Of a DNA stretch of 64,000 bases, positions 1 to 10,982 are shown in pieces. Below the pieces are notes generated by a model. That model ran no database searches. It was given only the letters and a program-made list of their open reading frames with translations, and was not told where the DNA came from. A program made the translations under genes and the position numbers. Positions within the stretch are counted from its first letter, which is position 1; every line of letters begins with the position of its first letter. Source of the stretch: Bromus sterilis (lineage: Eukaryota > Streptophyta > Magnoliopsida > Poales > Poaceae); the NCBI GenBank assembly GCA_950022295.1, contig OX465598.1, forward strand, positions 60,310,001 through 60,374,000, given 5' to 3'.

Positions 1-41
1 AAAAAAAATCAGAAAATAGGGCTAAAAAGGGGGGCAGTGGA

Positions 42-231
42 GCCTCTTCGGTCCCGGTTCTTCCTATCAACCGGGACCGATGACCCCTCCCCCCCCTCGC
101 TGCGCGCCTGACCACGTGGAGCCTCTTCGGTCCCGGTTCGTGGGCCAACCGGGATCATCATTGGTCCCGAGTTATTGGTCCCGGGTGTGGAACCGGGACC
201 GAACGCCCATATGAACCGGGATAATATGGGG
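42..231. repeat. CACTA 5' subterminal repeats
   Basis: Several copies of a GGTCCCGGTT / AACCGGGACC motif occur here. The clearest is a perfect inverted repeat with arms TCGGTCCCGGTT (48-59) and its complement (69-80) around a 9-nt loop. The 19-bp stretch at 42-60 is repeated at 122-140, and further half-copies lie at about 165-230. Clustered short repeats near the ends are the known binding sites for the element-encoded DNA-binding protein in En/Spm elements. That role is inferred here. Confidence 0.7.
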
Positions 232-532
232 GTCTGTCCACTAGTGATCCTTCATTTCTTCCTCTCTCTCTCACATTTCTAATTTTTTTGCACCTCTCAC
301 ACTCCAACAAATCTTCATTTTTTGTCCACCATTTTAACAAGATTAACGACATCTATCTATCCAAGGGTTAGTAATATCATCCTTCTTTTGGCGTTCCTAA
401 TTTAGCTCATCTCTTTGCTAGTTAACTCGTATTATTTTTCTAGTGCTAGCAAGGTGTTCGATGAAATGCCTAAGTTAGGGATTTTATTTTATTTATATGA
501 AATTTGAGCTGAAATTATATTATGTTTTGTAG

Positions 533-733
533 GTTTTAGTATCATCCCCATCCTCACCGCTGTCGATCGCCAGCGTCGTCCCCTAGCCGACACCGTACCA
601 CCTCGGTGAGCCCCTTCTTTTTTATATAAAAAACTTAGTTTTATGTGATAAACTTGAATATTAATTAAGTTGGTCACTCATATATCTATGATGTTGTGTA
701 ATTAATGATTTTTGATATACATATATAATGCAG
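533..733 (+). other. Probable 5' UTR exon and intron of the CACTA transposase gene
   Basis: A pyrimidine-rich acceptor ending TTTTGTAG (to 532) is followed by a GC-richer 73-bp stretch (533-605) with no long ORF. A consensus donor GTGAGC starts at 606, and a second acceptor ends at 733 (tataATGCAG). The upstream ATG at 728 sits inside this acceptor. I therefore take the next ATG at 734 as the start, which also puts the conserved W-M-Y-G-D motif near the N-terminus, as in relatives. The upstream sequence up to 532 holds no coding region and would contain the promoter, which I could not define. Confidence 0.55.
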
Positions 734-3700
734 ATGAGTCGGCAATGGATGTACGGTGACCGGTGCCATCCCGACTTCAGTAAAGGCATGCATTATTTTC
801 TCAGCGTGGCTGAGGCAAACAACCGGACGAATGGTTTCATCTATTGTCCATGTAGTTCCTGTAAGAATATGAAGGATTACTCTACCTCAAAGACCATTCA
901 CGTCCACCTGCTGGAGAACGGTTTCATGCCCAGCTATAATTGTTGGACCAAGCACGGAGAAAGTGGGGTTATATTGGAAGACAACGAAGAAGAAGAGGAT
1001 AGTGACAACTATCCTATTTTCACTGAAGACGGTGATAGTAGAATGGGGGAAGACGAAGCTGAAGAAGAGCCCATTTTTGATGAGCCAATTTTTGATGACC
1101 CCGATGACGATTTGGGTCGGGCCATTCTTGATGCGAAGATAAACTGCGGAAGTGAAAAGGAGAGGTTGAAGTTGGAGAAAATGTTAGAGGATCACAACAA
1201 ACTGTTGTACCCAAATTGCGAAGATGGCCAGAAAAAGCTTGGTACCACGCTGGAATTGCTGCAATGGAAGGCAGAGAATGGTACTACTGACAAGGGATTT
1301 GAAAAGTTGCTGAAAATAATAAAGAAGATGCTTCCAGGGGAGAACGTATTGCCCTCTAGTATGTACGAAGCAAAGAAGGTTGTCTGCCCTCTAGGATTAG
1401 AGGTGCAGAAGATACATGCATGCATCAATGACTGCATCCTCTACCGCAAGGAGTACGAGAATTTGAATGCATGCCCGGTATGTGGTGCATTGAGGTATAA
1501 GATCAGGCGAGATGACCCTGGCGATGTTGAGGGCGAGTCCACCCCCAGGAAGAGGGTTCCTGCGAAGGTGGTGTGGTATGCTCCTATAATACCACGGTTC
1601 AAACGTTTGTTCCAAAACAAAGAGCATGCCGAGTTGTTGCGATGGCACAAAGAGGACCGTAAGAAAGATGTGATGCTAAGACACCCCGCTGACGGGTCGC
1701 AGTGGAGAAAAATCGACAGACAGTTCAAGTCATTTTCAGATGACGCAAGGAACTTAAAACTTGGTCTAAGTACAGATGGCTTTAATCCTTTCGGGGAGCA
1801 GAGCTCCAGTCATAGCACCTGGCCAGTGACTCTATGTATCTATAACCTTCCTCCTTGGTTGTGCATGAAGCGGAAGTTCATTATGATGCCAGTGCTCATC
1901 CAAGGCCCGAGGCAACCAGGCAACGACATTGATGTGTACCTGAGGCCATTGGTTGAAGAACTTTTATAGTTGTGGCGTGAAGAAGGTGTACGTGTGTGGG
2001 ATGAGCACAAAAAGGAGGAATTTGACCTGCATGCCTTGCTTTTTGTAACCATCAATGATTGGCCTGCTCTTAGTAACATTTCAGGGCAGTCAAACAAGGG
2101 ATACAATGCATGCACACACTGTTTAGGTGAGACTGACAGTATATATTTGGGAAACAAGAATGTGTACCTGGGGCATCGTCGATTTCTTCCAAAACAACAT
2201 CACGTAAGAAAGAGAGGAAAACATTTCAGAGGTGAGGAAGATAACCGAACGAAGCCTACCCGCCCTACTGGGGATGTTATATATGATATGGTCAAGGATT
2301 TAAAAGTGATCTTTGGAAAGGGTCCTGGCGGACAATCTGTTCCGCATGATGTTGACGGACACGTACCCATGTGGAAGAAGAAGTCTATATTCTGGGAGCT
2401 ACCCTACTGGAAATTCCTAGAGGTTCACTCGGCAATCGACGTGATGCACGTGACGAAAAATCTTTGCGTGAACCTGCTAAACTTCTTGGGCGTGTATGGG
2501 AAGACAAAAGATACACCGGATGCACGGCAAGACCAGCAAAGTATCCACGAAGGAAACAACATGAATCCAGAGAAGTATCAAGGTACTGCCAGCTACGCTC
2601 TTACCAAAGAAGAGAAGGAGATCTTTTTTGAAGTACTGAGTAGCATCAAGGTCCCGTCTGGCTTCTCCTCGAATATAAAGGGGATAATAAACATGTCAGA
2701 GAAAAAGTTTCAAAACTTAAAGTCTCAAGACTGCCACGTGATTATGACACAATTACTTCCGGTTGCATTGAGGGGGCTTCTGCCGGAAAATGTTCGAGTA
2801 CCCATTGTCAAGCTATGTGCGTTCCTCAATGCAATTTCTCAGAAGGTGATCAATCCACTAACTCTACAAAATTTACAGAAGGATGTGGTGCAATGTCTAG
2901 TCAGCTTCGAGTTGGTGTTCCCACCATCCTTCTTCAATATTATGACACATCTCCTAGTTCACCTGGTCGAAGAGATTAGCTTTCTCGGTCCTGTATTTCT
3001 ACACAACATGTTTCCCTTTGAGAGATTCATGGGAGTCTTAAAGAAGTACGTTCATAACCGTGCTAGGCCAGAAGGAAGCATCTCCAAGGGCTATGGAACA
3101 GAGGAGGCCATTGAGTTTTGTGTTGACTTTATTCCTGACCTTAAGCCGATTGGTGTTCCTGAATCGCGCTATGAGGGGAGACTGGGTGGAAAAGGCACGC
3201 TAGGGAAGAAAGCAACAACGTGTATGGACGGACATTCTTTCACTCAAGCACACTACACAGTTCTACATAATTCTATCTTGGTGGCTCCGTACATAGTGGA
3301 ACACAAAGATATCTTACGCTCCGAATACCCGAAGCAACGTGAAGATTGGATTGATGGAGAACACATGAAGACTTTCGGCGGTTGGTTGCAAAATCTTCTA
3401 ATGAATGTCACTGATGAAGAACAACTATACTTGTTGGCCAAGCAACCATCTTCGACTATATCGACTTTTCAAGGGTACGAGATTAATGGGAATACATTTT
3501 ACACGTTCGCCCAAGATAAAAAGAGCACCAACCAAAACAGTGGTGTCCGCTTTGATGCAGCAGAGGGCAATGGGAAGAAGGTCACATATTATGGGTACAT
3601 AGAGGAGATATGGAAACTTGACTATGGACCTAATTTCAAGGTCCCTTTGTTCCGGTGCAAATGGTTCAACCTAAAAGACGGGGTACAGGTAGACCCGCAG

Positions 3701-4066
3701 TACGGAGTGACTACAGTGGATCTCAAGAATCTAGGGTACGACACCGAACCATTCGTCCTAGCCAGTGAAGTGGCTCAGGTTTTTTATGTGAAGGACATGT
3801 CTACCAAACCGAAAAAAAGAAAAGAAAGGCAAGAGTACACATCATACGATGAGCCAAAGCGCCACATAGTTCTTTCAGGAAAAAGAAACATCGTGGGAGT
3901 AGAGGACAAGACAGACATGTCAGAAGATTATAATAAGTTTGATGATATTCCACCCTTCAAGGTAAAAACTGACCCAAGCATCATCTTAAACAATGAAGAT
4001 TGTCCATGGTTGCGTCGCAATCAGAAGAAAGGGAAACACACGAAGAAAACTCAAAAGACTAGCTAG
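734..4066 (+). pseudogene. CACTA transposase (TNP2/TNPD type), one in-frame stop
   Basis: This codes for the DDE-type transposase that cuts and joins the ends of CACTA elements. Counted from 734, residues 1-75 match the transposase-associated domain (WMYGDRC, YCPCSSCKN, then the H-x-H-L-x3-G-F motif). The TNP2 family core follows at about 330-620 and includes LSTDGFNPF, NLPPWLCMKRKF, INDWPALSNISGQSNKGY and a cysteine/histidine ACTHCLGET. Next come the DUF4218 region (LPVALRGLLP to NRARPEGSISKGYG) and the DUF4216 region (YYGYIEEIW to EVAQVFYVKDM). The tail is Lys-rich. The frame is open for about 1110 codons except for a TAG at 1967-1969, directly after the core motif PLVEELL, where relatives usually have Gln. 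A single CAG-to-TAG change would explain it. The acidic Glu/Asp-rich linker near residues 75-130 is normal for the family. Unless read through, the product is truncated inside the catalytic core. Confidence 0.9.
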
Positions 4067-4261
4067 ATAGGGATCATAACTTGTGTATCTCAATATGGAA
4101 ATAACTTTTGTGTAATGATGTTACTGTATGTAAGATATGGAAATCACCGCGACAACGGTGACTCCAACATTCGAATCTAGCCATGTGTATCTTAATTTTC
4201 AGTTGAGCTATGTACTTTAATTCGAGTTCAATCGTAATAAAATTTTATTCCCGCAGATCCA
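4067..4261 (+). terminator. 3' UTR of the transposase gene with poly(A) signal
   Basis: This is an AT-rich, non-coding stretch after the transposase stop. A canonical AATAAA lies at 4236-4241, and the purine-rich tract begins about 20 bp later. Cleavage would be expected at roughly 4255-4270. Confidence 0.45.
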
Positions 4262-5176
4262 GACACAAAGAGCGAAAAAGAGAGAGAAAGGACAAGGGGC
4301 AGGGGTGAAAAAAGTGCATGTGCACAAGTGTTGGAGAAAAAGAAATACAAAAAAAAGAAATAGAAAAGTTGCGCCACGGGAGATTTCGAGAAAGAAACTG
4401 AAATAGAAAAAAAAAGAAATAGAAAAGAGAAAGAAATAGAAAAGAAAAAGACAAAGAAACAGAAAATAAAAGAAAAATAAATAGAAAAGAGAAAGAAACA
4501 TAAAAAAAGAAATAGAAAGGAAAAAGAGAAAGAAACAGAAAATAAAAGAAAAATAAATAGAAAAGAGAAAGAAACAGAAAAAAAAGAAATAGAAATAGAA
4601 AAAAAGAAATAGAAAAGAGAAATAAATAGAAAAGAAAAAGAGAAAGAAAAAGAGAAAGAAACAAAAAATAAAAGAAAAAGAAATAGAAAAGAGAAAGAAA
4701 CAGAAAAAAAGAAATAGAAATAGAAAAAAAAATAGAAAAAAGAAAGAAATAGAAAAAGAAACAGAAAATAAAAGAAAAAGAAATAGAAAAGAGAAAGAAA
4801 CATAAAAAAGAAATATAAAGGAAAAAGAAATAGAAAAAAAAGAAATAGAAAAGAGAAATAAATAGAAAAGAAAAAGAGAAAGAAACAGAAAATAAAAGAA
4901 AAATAAATAGAAAAGAGAAAGAAACGGAAAAAAAAGAAATAGAAATAGAAAAAAATAGAAAAGAGAAATAAATAGAAAAGAAAAAGAGAAAGAAACAGAA
5001 AATAAAAGAAAAAGAAATAGAAAAGAGAAAGAAACAGAAAAAAAGAAATAGAAATAGAAAAAAAAGAAATAGAAAACAGAAAGAAATAGAAAAAAAACAG
5101 AAAAGAAAAGAAAAGAAAAAGAAAAAGAGAAAGAAACAGAAAAAAAAAGAAAAAGAAATAGAAAAGAAAAAGAAAA
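4262..5176. repeat. Purine-rich (GAAA)n-type low-complexity tract inside the CACTA element
   Basis: About 900 bp are almost pure A and G on the plus strand, with scattered T and C in recurring contexts (GAAATAG, GAAACAG, AAATAAAAG). A higher-order phrase of roughly 80-130 bp recurs, with gaaacagaaaataaaagaa-like segments near 4458, 4531, 4759, 4883 and 4995. Minus-strand reading gives only Phe/Leu/Ser-rich artefact ORFs. The tract sits between the two element genes. Confidence 0.9.
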
Positions 5177-5181
5177 AGGGG

Positions 5182-5218
5182 CTTTCGTACCGGTTCATGT
5201 TAGGAACCGGTATGAAAG
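5182..5218. repeat. CACTA subterminal-type inverted repeat in mid-element
   Basis: Arms CTTTCGTACCGGTT (5182-5195) and AACCGGTATGAAAG (5205-5218) pair with one mismatch around a 9-nt loop. The arrangement matches the module at 10789-10825 near the 3' end and differs from the GGTCCCGG type at the 5' end. Confidence 0.7.
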
Positions 5219-5240
5219 GTTTTCGGCCAAATTTCAGACG

Positions 5241-5487
5241 GTGGGGTGAGCTAGCGCAAGCTCACCGCCGCCGCCTCCCTCCCGTGGACGCCCGTCGTCG
5301 TGCCGGTGAGCATCCCCGCCTCCCTCGCCCTGTTCCCGCCGCCCTAGCTTCCTTGCCAGCACGCCCCGCAGCTCCCGCCGCCGATGCACTCTCCTGCAGC
5401 GTCGGCTCCCCCCGCCCGCCTTCCGGTCCCTCGAGTGGAGCTGACACCGGAGTTCATCAGGGAAGCGCTGGGTTGATTAGCGTGTAA
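5241..5487 (+). other. GC-rich stretch, possible 5' leader of the second CACTA gene
   Basis: This ~250-bp island is very rich in C, G and CpG, in contrast to the AT-rich neighbours. It opens with a perfect hairpin, arms GGTGAGCT (5245-5252) and AGCTCACC (5259-5266). An open frame of 96 codons crosses it, but its Arg/Pro/Ala composition reflects base content and resembles no protein I know. Its place upstream of the second gene fits a first exon or leader; that is inference. Confidence 0.4.
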
Positions 5488-6806
5488 AGCGCTCTCATTG
5501 GGATACCTAGGATTGATTAAATCCTAGGTCCTCCTTTCATTTTTATTATTAATTTTACTTGATGGCAATATATGCAAAAGTATTAGGTACATGGCAATAT
5601 ATGCAAAATTTTAGACTATGACATTTTCAATTTAAATTTTAGGCAGTAAATTCAATGTAAAAATGACTATATTAAAAATAAAACATGGAACCGTGCTTTG
5701 TGAGGATGTGATCATGTCTAATCCCAGCTTTGTCATAGAAAAAATGTATTTTTCTGTAAAAAGAAGCAATAAGCTTTGCATTGGTAGAGAAAATAGAGTC
5801 ATGTACAAACCTTAGAATGGGCCACACCCAAATCTACAACGCCATGCCCCAAGTGTTAGGCACCGTTGGAGGAGTGTCGCAAAGCCAAGCCCCGCCGCTC
5901 TCACAAAGTCGAGACTTGGCACTAGTTTTGTCGAGAAGGCTAGGGGCATTTTTTTTGCGGGAAAGGCTAGGGGCGTTGGGTTACATGTTGTTGAAATAAC
6001 GGTAATAAGTCGCATAAAATCATCAAAGAGCCCCCGGGCACTACCTAGCAACGCCCATACAAAATACGCATCTAATTTTCCTACCAGAAATGGTTTTTAG
6101 TAAGTTGTCGTCCTGTCAGTGAGGCCCTGCTCTCCTTTACAACATGGCGACATGGTTCATTGGGTTCTGGCAAACCGTGATGTTGCCGCACCAAGCCAAA
6201 AAAATTCTCTGCTAACTTTGAGCAGAGATTTTGGTTTTTTTTGTGAGGGATCCTCGAATGGTTTTTGTGGATGAAACTTTTCGAGAACACCAAATATTTG
6301 ATCATGTTTGATGTCTTAAAAGTTTCAGGTTTTTTTCATTTTTATTTCTATTTTATAGAATTTACTGTTCATCAGGGATACCGGGACACCAAGGAGCTTT
6401 CACACCTATTCGATAGAAGATTTCACATCATTTTCACTAGGATATGAAGTTGCATCTCATTTATTTCTCAACACCTCAAGGAGTAGAGGAAAGCAGACAT
6501 AGAGAGAAGAGCGAGACATAGAGAGAGTTGCATCCTTAAGTACTGGTTTTGATGAACTCTTGCCTTCTTACCTCTTATGAAAAACGAGGGGGTAAGAAGG
6601 ACCATGTTAAAATTTCTCACATTATTTTGAATATCACCAATTCACCAATGCAAGCAGACATAGAGAGAAGAGCGAGAGGAGCGCCGAGTGTTAGGGTTAG
6701 GGTTATTGCTTTCTTCATTTCAATTGTTATCCATCTAGCAATCTGTTATGATCATGACATGATGAATGAATTAATTGTTTTCTTAATATTGTAGTGACAT
6801 TGAGCT
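5488..6806 (+). other. Non-coding region upstream of the second CACTA gene
   Basis: The region is AT-rich with no supported gene. A sequence ending in ATTGTAG at 6796 looks like an intron acceptor 10 bp before the ATG at 6807, so part of this stretch is probably a 5' UTR intron. Two copies of an agacatagagagaagagcgaga-like phrase lie at about 6496 and 6657. A short ttagggttaggg run at about 6690 is too short to be telomeric. Confidence 0.4.
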
Positions 6807-9800
6807 ATGGAGGACGACACCTTCGTCCGAAATGAGGATCAAGAAGAAGTCGTGCAGAGAATGATATTTGAGAGTGCCCGTGGGCCGGATCCCGATGGAG
6901 ATGACTTTGAGCTCACTCAATTTCTGAACGATGTCGGTGAGGGATTTGAGTCTGAAGAGATTAGAAGAGAGAACGAAGTGTCCATAACAAACTCCGGCGA
7001 GGTGTATATTTATGTATCAAGTCTATGTTCATCAGTAGATGCATTCATTTATTTGTGTTGCACTTATTAACGAATCATTTTTCTTTTAGCCTTCTGGATC
7101 ATCGAGCAAGTCTGTTAAAACAAAACGAGGCCCAACGCAATTGCTAAAGGGCGAGGGTAGGTTAGCCCTCATCGCATTTAATGATAACGGTGAACCGGTG
7201 CATCCGAAAGAGCACTGCCGCAAATTTATAAATCAAGCTGGAGTTCTTGTTAGGGACCATGTACCGATCAGCATTCAAGAGTGGCATAAGTCGAAGAACG
7301 CGGGGACTGAAGCTAGTTATGTCAACGACGCGTTGAAATTTTTTCTTTGCGACAATCTACTGACACGCTTCAGCCTACCGGAAGACATGACGGAAGGCCA
7401 GAAGAAGAAACTCAAGGAATGGACTCTCAAGAAGATGGCCATGCTATTCCAGACATGGAAGAAAAAATTATGGGACAAATATAAGCATGAAGATCCAGTA
7501 TTCAATGATAATCTAGTGAAGATAAAAGATCACTGGCCCGCATTTAAGCGGTATAAGCAATCGTTTACTCATGTGTCCCGATCGGTCACAAATACGAAAA
7601 ATGCTTCAAAGAAGGAATTTTTCCATCATTTGGGGTCAGGTGGCTACAAGACTGCCATTCCGAAGTGGAGAGCGTTTGAAGATAAATTGATGGATGCAGG
7701 AATCACCCCACATACATGGGACTGGCCCGACCGGTCCAAGCTCTGGTTGTTCGCGCATGGGGCAGGGTTGGACCCAATGACAGGGAAGATCGTTGTGCAT
7801 GGGAAATGGAAGGACAAAATTGAAGCAATCACGAAGAAGCTTATAGATGCAATTGAAAAGGTCAGAAAGGGAGAGTACATTCCCGATAGAGAGAATGACG
7901 AGCTGACACTCGCTTTGGGCAATCCTGAACACGTTGGACGGGTTCGAGCTCGCCCAGGTCTCAACAAGAAGGAAGCGTGACCGGAGTGCGCTGACACTTA
8001 TAGAAGCCATTCGCGAAAGAAGAAGAAGGAGTCAGACAGGTGAACGGAATTGTTAAATAGGGTGGAAGCGCTTGAGAAAAATCAGAGGGAACCTCATTAG
8101 CCGCTGTTTATACAGGATCCTCAAGTCGATGCCTCCCCATCTCAGCGAAGAAGGAGTGTGGTTTCCTCGCATCTTGACGGATGTGGAGGAAGCTACCCCG
8201 TGGATTATGTCACGGAGAAGACAGATTGCGAGCTACATATGTTATTCAGGAACGTGTCCGTTAAGGTGGCGGTCGGCTATGTTTACCCAAATGAAGATGG
8301 AGCAACGCACCATCATATGCCCATTCCACCTGGCTGTGTTCGTGTCGGGGTGGATGAAGTTGTTTCGGGTTATGAAACATTGGAGCTTGATTTTCCTAGA
8401 GGTGACGATGAGAAGACAATGGCCGATGTCAAGCACGGTTTCACCCTATGGCCCAAGAAATACATCGTCCTTTTGCAAAGGCCACCGACTCCTCGTAGTC
8501 CACCTGAGCAGGAAAGGCCACCGACTCCTCTTCGTAGCGGTCCACATGAGCAGCAAAGGCCATCGACTCCTCCTGGTAGCAGTCCACATGAGCAGCAAAG
8601 TCCACACCTACCTGAGAGGGACCCCAGCGTGAGTCCGCCATCTCGAGATCCTCCGCGTAAGACAGCGTCCTTTAAGCGGAACGGTACACCGCCTAGGAAG
8701 AGACCTAGAAAGGAGAAACCACTGCCGCCTATTGAGAAGTTACCTTGGGAAAAAACTATCGACGAAAACATGGAAACCTGTAAGTCCAAGCTGAAAGCAT
8801 TTTTTTGCTAAGAAAGTGCCAGAGATCCCTTTTAAGAAGACTCTAGATCCGGTGAAAGTTGTGCGTACCGTTGAGAATCTATATGACCCTGTACCATCGC
8901 CTCCATCTGACTATAGGCGTTCTATACAAAAGTCGTATGACGAGATGATGAGGGCTAAAAAACCCACTCAATCGGGTGTCACAGCGAAAAAAGGGAAACA
9001 ACAAGTGCACCAGCTCGGACAACAACCCGTCCAATCGGTCCCCCCTCTCATGGTGTTTGACGAGAAGGCCGTTAAAAGTTCTCGACAATCCATCGATTAC
9101 ACCTTACATGAAGTAGCATATCAATTTGTTCAAGGGAAAGATTTGGTCGAGAATCTCAGGAAGCTACCAACAAGTATGCGTAATTTGCATACGTGTTACA
9201 GTAATGCCACAAAGAGAGGGATCCAGTGTATCATGGTGCGAGTTAAGGAAGAGCACTACTTCCAAGAATACTCTGTGAGTGTTGACTTCAGCGAACTTTT
9301 TCAGTTATACAATCTCCGGGCCCTCGACAAATCTATCATCAGTTGCTATTGTCTGTAAGTGATTTATTTCTGTAATTTGAGAAGTCTTTAGCTCAGCTCG
9401 TTCTTTGTCTGCAAATTATAATCTTTTGTGCGCTATATTATGCAGATCGAAGATGCTCGAATGCAAAAGGGATGAAATCAAGCACATTGGGTTCATTGAC
9501 CCGGATACAATGCATGAAATAACCATAGAGGATCCCATCTATAACAGGGATACACCGGAGACTTTGCTAAGGTTTTTGAAGCGACAACGTGACAAAAAGA
9601 TAATACTTTGTCCTTACAACTTCAAGTGAGTGTTACTGTCTTATAAGACATTTCTCTTTTGCTCACGAGATGTTCAAATTTTAACTGATGACTTATATAT
9701 ATGGCACTGCATATTTAAACGTGCGCAGGTTCCACTTTATTCTTATCGTTATTGATATGTACGAAGGAAAAGTTGAAGTCTTTGACTCAAAAAACAAAGA

Positions 9801-10440
9801 GCCTATACTATACAAGACGGCTTTTCTTATGCTCAAAAAGTAATTTTAATTCATATCGGTTTTTTTGTTAATTTCCTAATATCAACTAATTGATAACTTT
9901 TTTATGCATTTTCTTTTGTCGGGCAGCGTATGGGAAACGTTCATCAAGGAAGATCAGTCCCATGAATGGAAACCGAAGCTGACATGACGTTTGAACAAAG
10001 TAAGTAGTACTACCTAGGTCCACACACCTTTATCATACTTGATTATTGTTTAATTGAGTTATATTCTTGTACAGAAATGCCCGCAACAACCACAGGGGAC
10101 TAATCTATGTGGATACTACGTTTGCGAGAACATCCATAAAATTGTCAGCGAGAGAACAAATAATGAAATAAATAAAGAGGTACGAAAACAATATTCACAA
10201 ATTTATTTTGTTATCATATATAAGTTGTGCTTAGTTTCAGTAATAATTGTTTGATTGTGATTTGATATATATACACACACACATAGCTCATGTATTCATT
10301 TGTATCTCATTCTTTTACAGTTGGCAAGAAAGCGGGACAATATCTCAATCGAGGAACGCTTCAAAGCAATTGGCGATGAATTGGCGGGATTTTTCCTTCG
10401 GGACGTCATACCGCCATTCGGAGAGTTCCACTATGAATGA
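6807..10440 (+). pseudogene. Second CACTA gene: En/Spm-like protein with DUF8039-like and C-terminal Ulp1-like cysteine protease domains; broken
   Basis: Seven exons join in frame at GT-AG sites: 6807-7001, 7090-9354, 9446-9625, 9729-9839, 9927-9999, 10075-10179 and 10321-10440. The N-terminal part is acidic. A Lys-rich domain (about 7130-7970) resembles plant En/Spm ORF1 proteins, and a DUF8039-like segment follows (about 8190-8465). After a Pro/Ser-rich linker, the C-terminal exons form a Ulp1-type peptidase: His in FHFILIVID (exon 4), Asp in VEVFDS, then Gln and Cys in PQGTNLCGYYVC (exon 6). Ulp1 enzymes cut SUMO-like modifiers; the role in transposition is unknown. Lesions are in-frame stops TGA 7978, TGA 8041, TAG 8098 and TGA 9985 (where Trp is expected), and one extra T in the T7 run 8800-8806, which shifts the frame. 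A short intron near 8040-8115 could remove two of these stops but not that at 7978. Confidence 0.8.
8477..8600 (+). repeat. Imperfect coding tandem repeat (Pro/Thr-rich linker)
   Basis: Three copies begin AAAGGCCA at 8477, 8513 and 8555 and encode RPPTP / RPSTP blocks followed by a (G)xxPPEQ or PHEQQ tail. They lie between the DUF8039-like part and the protease part of the second CACTA gene. Unit length varies (36, 42 and 46 bp), but the first two steps preserve the frame. Confidence 0.75.
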
Positions 10441-10671
10441 TGACATGTAACATATAGTTTGACTCGGAGATCGAGTACCACTATGCTACATGTAATAGAT
10501 AGTATGCCTCGGAGAGTACCACTATATATGTATGAAGATTGATCTTCATGCATACGTACTACTTAATTTGCGATCTTATGCAATTACATGTGTTATATTA
10601 TATGCACCAAGTTGCTATGCATCACCTTTATCTTCATGCATGTACTACCTAAACCCAAACGCGTAGCAGGC

Positions 10672-10767
10672 GCATCGACGCGATATAAAACGGTCCGATA
10701 CCCCTAAACCCCTCCCTAAGCATCGACGCGATATGAAACGGTCCGATACCCCTAAACCCATCCTTAA
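10672..10767. repeat. 48-bp tandem duplication near the CACTA 3' end
   Basis: Two adjacent 48-bp copies (10672-10719 and 10720-10767) start GCATCGACGCGATAT and differ at only a few positions. They lie between the second gene's 3' UTR and the subterminal inverted repeats. The 10441-10671 stretch before them is 3' UTR and spacer, with no gene. Confidence 0.85.
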
Positions 10768-10788
10768 AACCCTAAACCCTGAATTAAC

Positions 10789-10982
10789 CTTTGGTACCGG
10801 TTCGTATTACAAACCGGTACCAAAGCTCCTTTGGCCTGCGCACTCTGGACGCCCACGTGGAGACCCCTTTAATACCGGTTCGCAAGGAACCAGTACCAAA
10901 GGGGGGGGCTTTTGTACCGGGCCTTTTAACCGGTACAAAAGGCCCTCTCAAACCGGTATTGATGAGCGATTTTCTACTAGTG
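10789..10982. repeat. CACTA 3' subterminal repeats and terminal inverted repeat
   Basis: There is a perfect 14-bp inverted repeat, CTTTGGTACCGGTT (10789-10802) with its complement at 10812-10825. Weaker copies lie at about 10870-10903 and 10910-10942. The terminus follows and ends TTTCTACTAGTG at 10982. Confidence 0.85.

Larger units (their letters stand above)
1..10982 (+). mobile_element. CACTA (En/Spm) DNA transposon, 5' end outside the window
   Basis: The element is defined by a TNP2-type transposase gene, a second gene ending in a Ulp1-like protease, subterminal inverted repeats on both sides, and a 3' terminus that ends ...TTTCTACTAGTG at 10982. Read inward this is CACTAGTAGAAA, the Triticeae CACTA terminal repeat. 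The three bases after it (aca) are the candidate target duplication, but the other copy lies beyond position 1. Subterminal motifs start at about 42, so probably only a short piece is missing upstream. Both genes are on the plus strand and both carry stops, so this copy is probably not autonomous. The superfamily is certain; the family name is not assigned. Confidence 0.9.

Noticed and set aside
4217..5198. Long minus-strand ORFs (up to 317 codons) rich in Phe, Ser and Leu
   Set aside because: They are translations of the purine-rich tract in several frames at once, with no start context and no domain.
6685..6705. Telomere-like TTAGGG repeats
   Set aside because: There are only two imperfect units, and the plant telomere motif is TTTAGGG; the same applies to CCCTAAA words at about 10750-10780.
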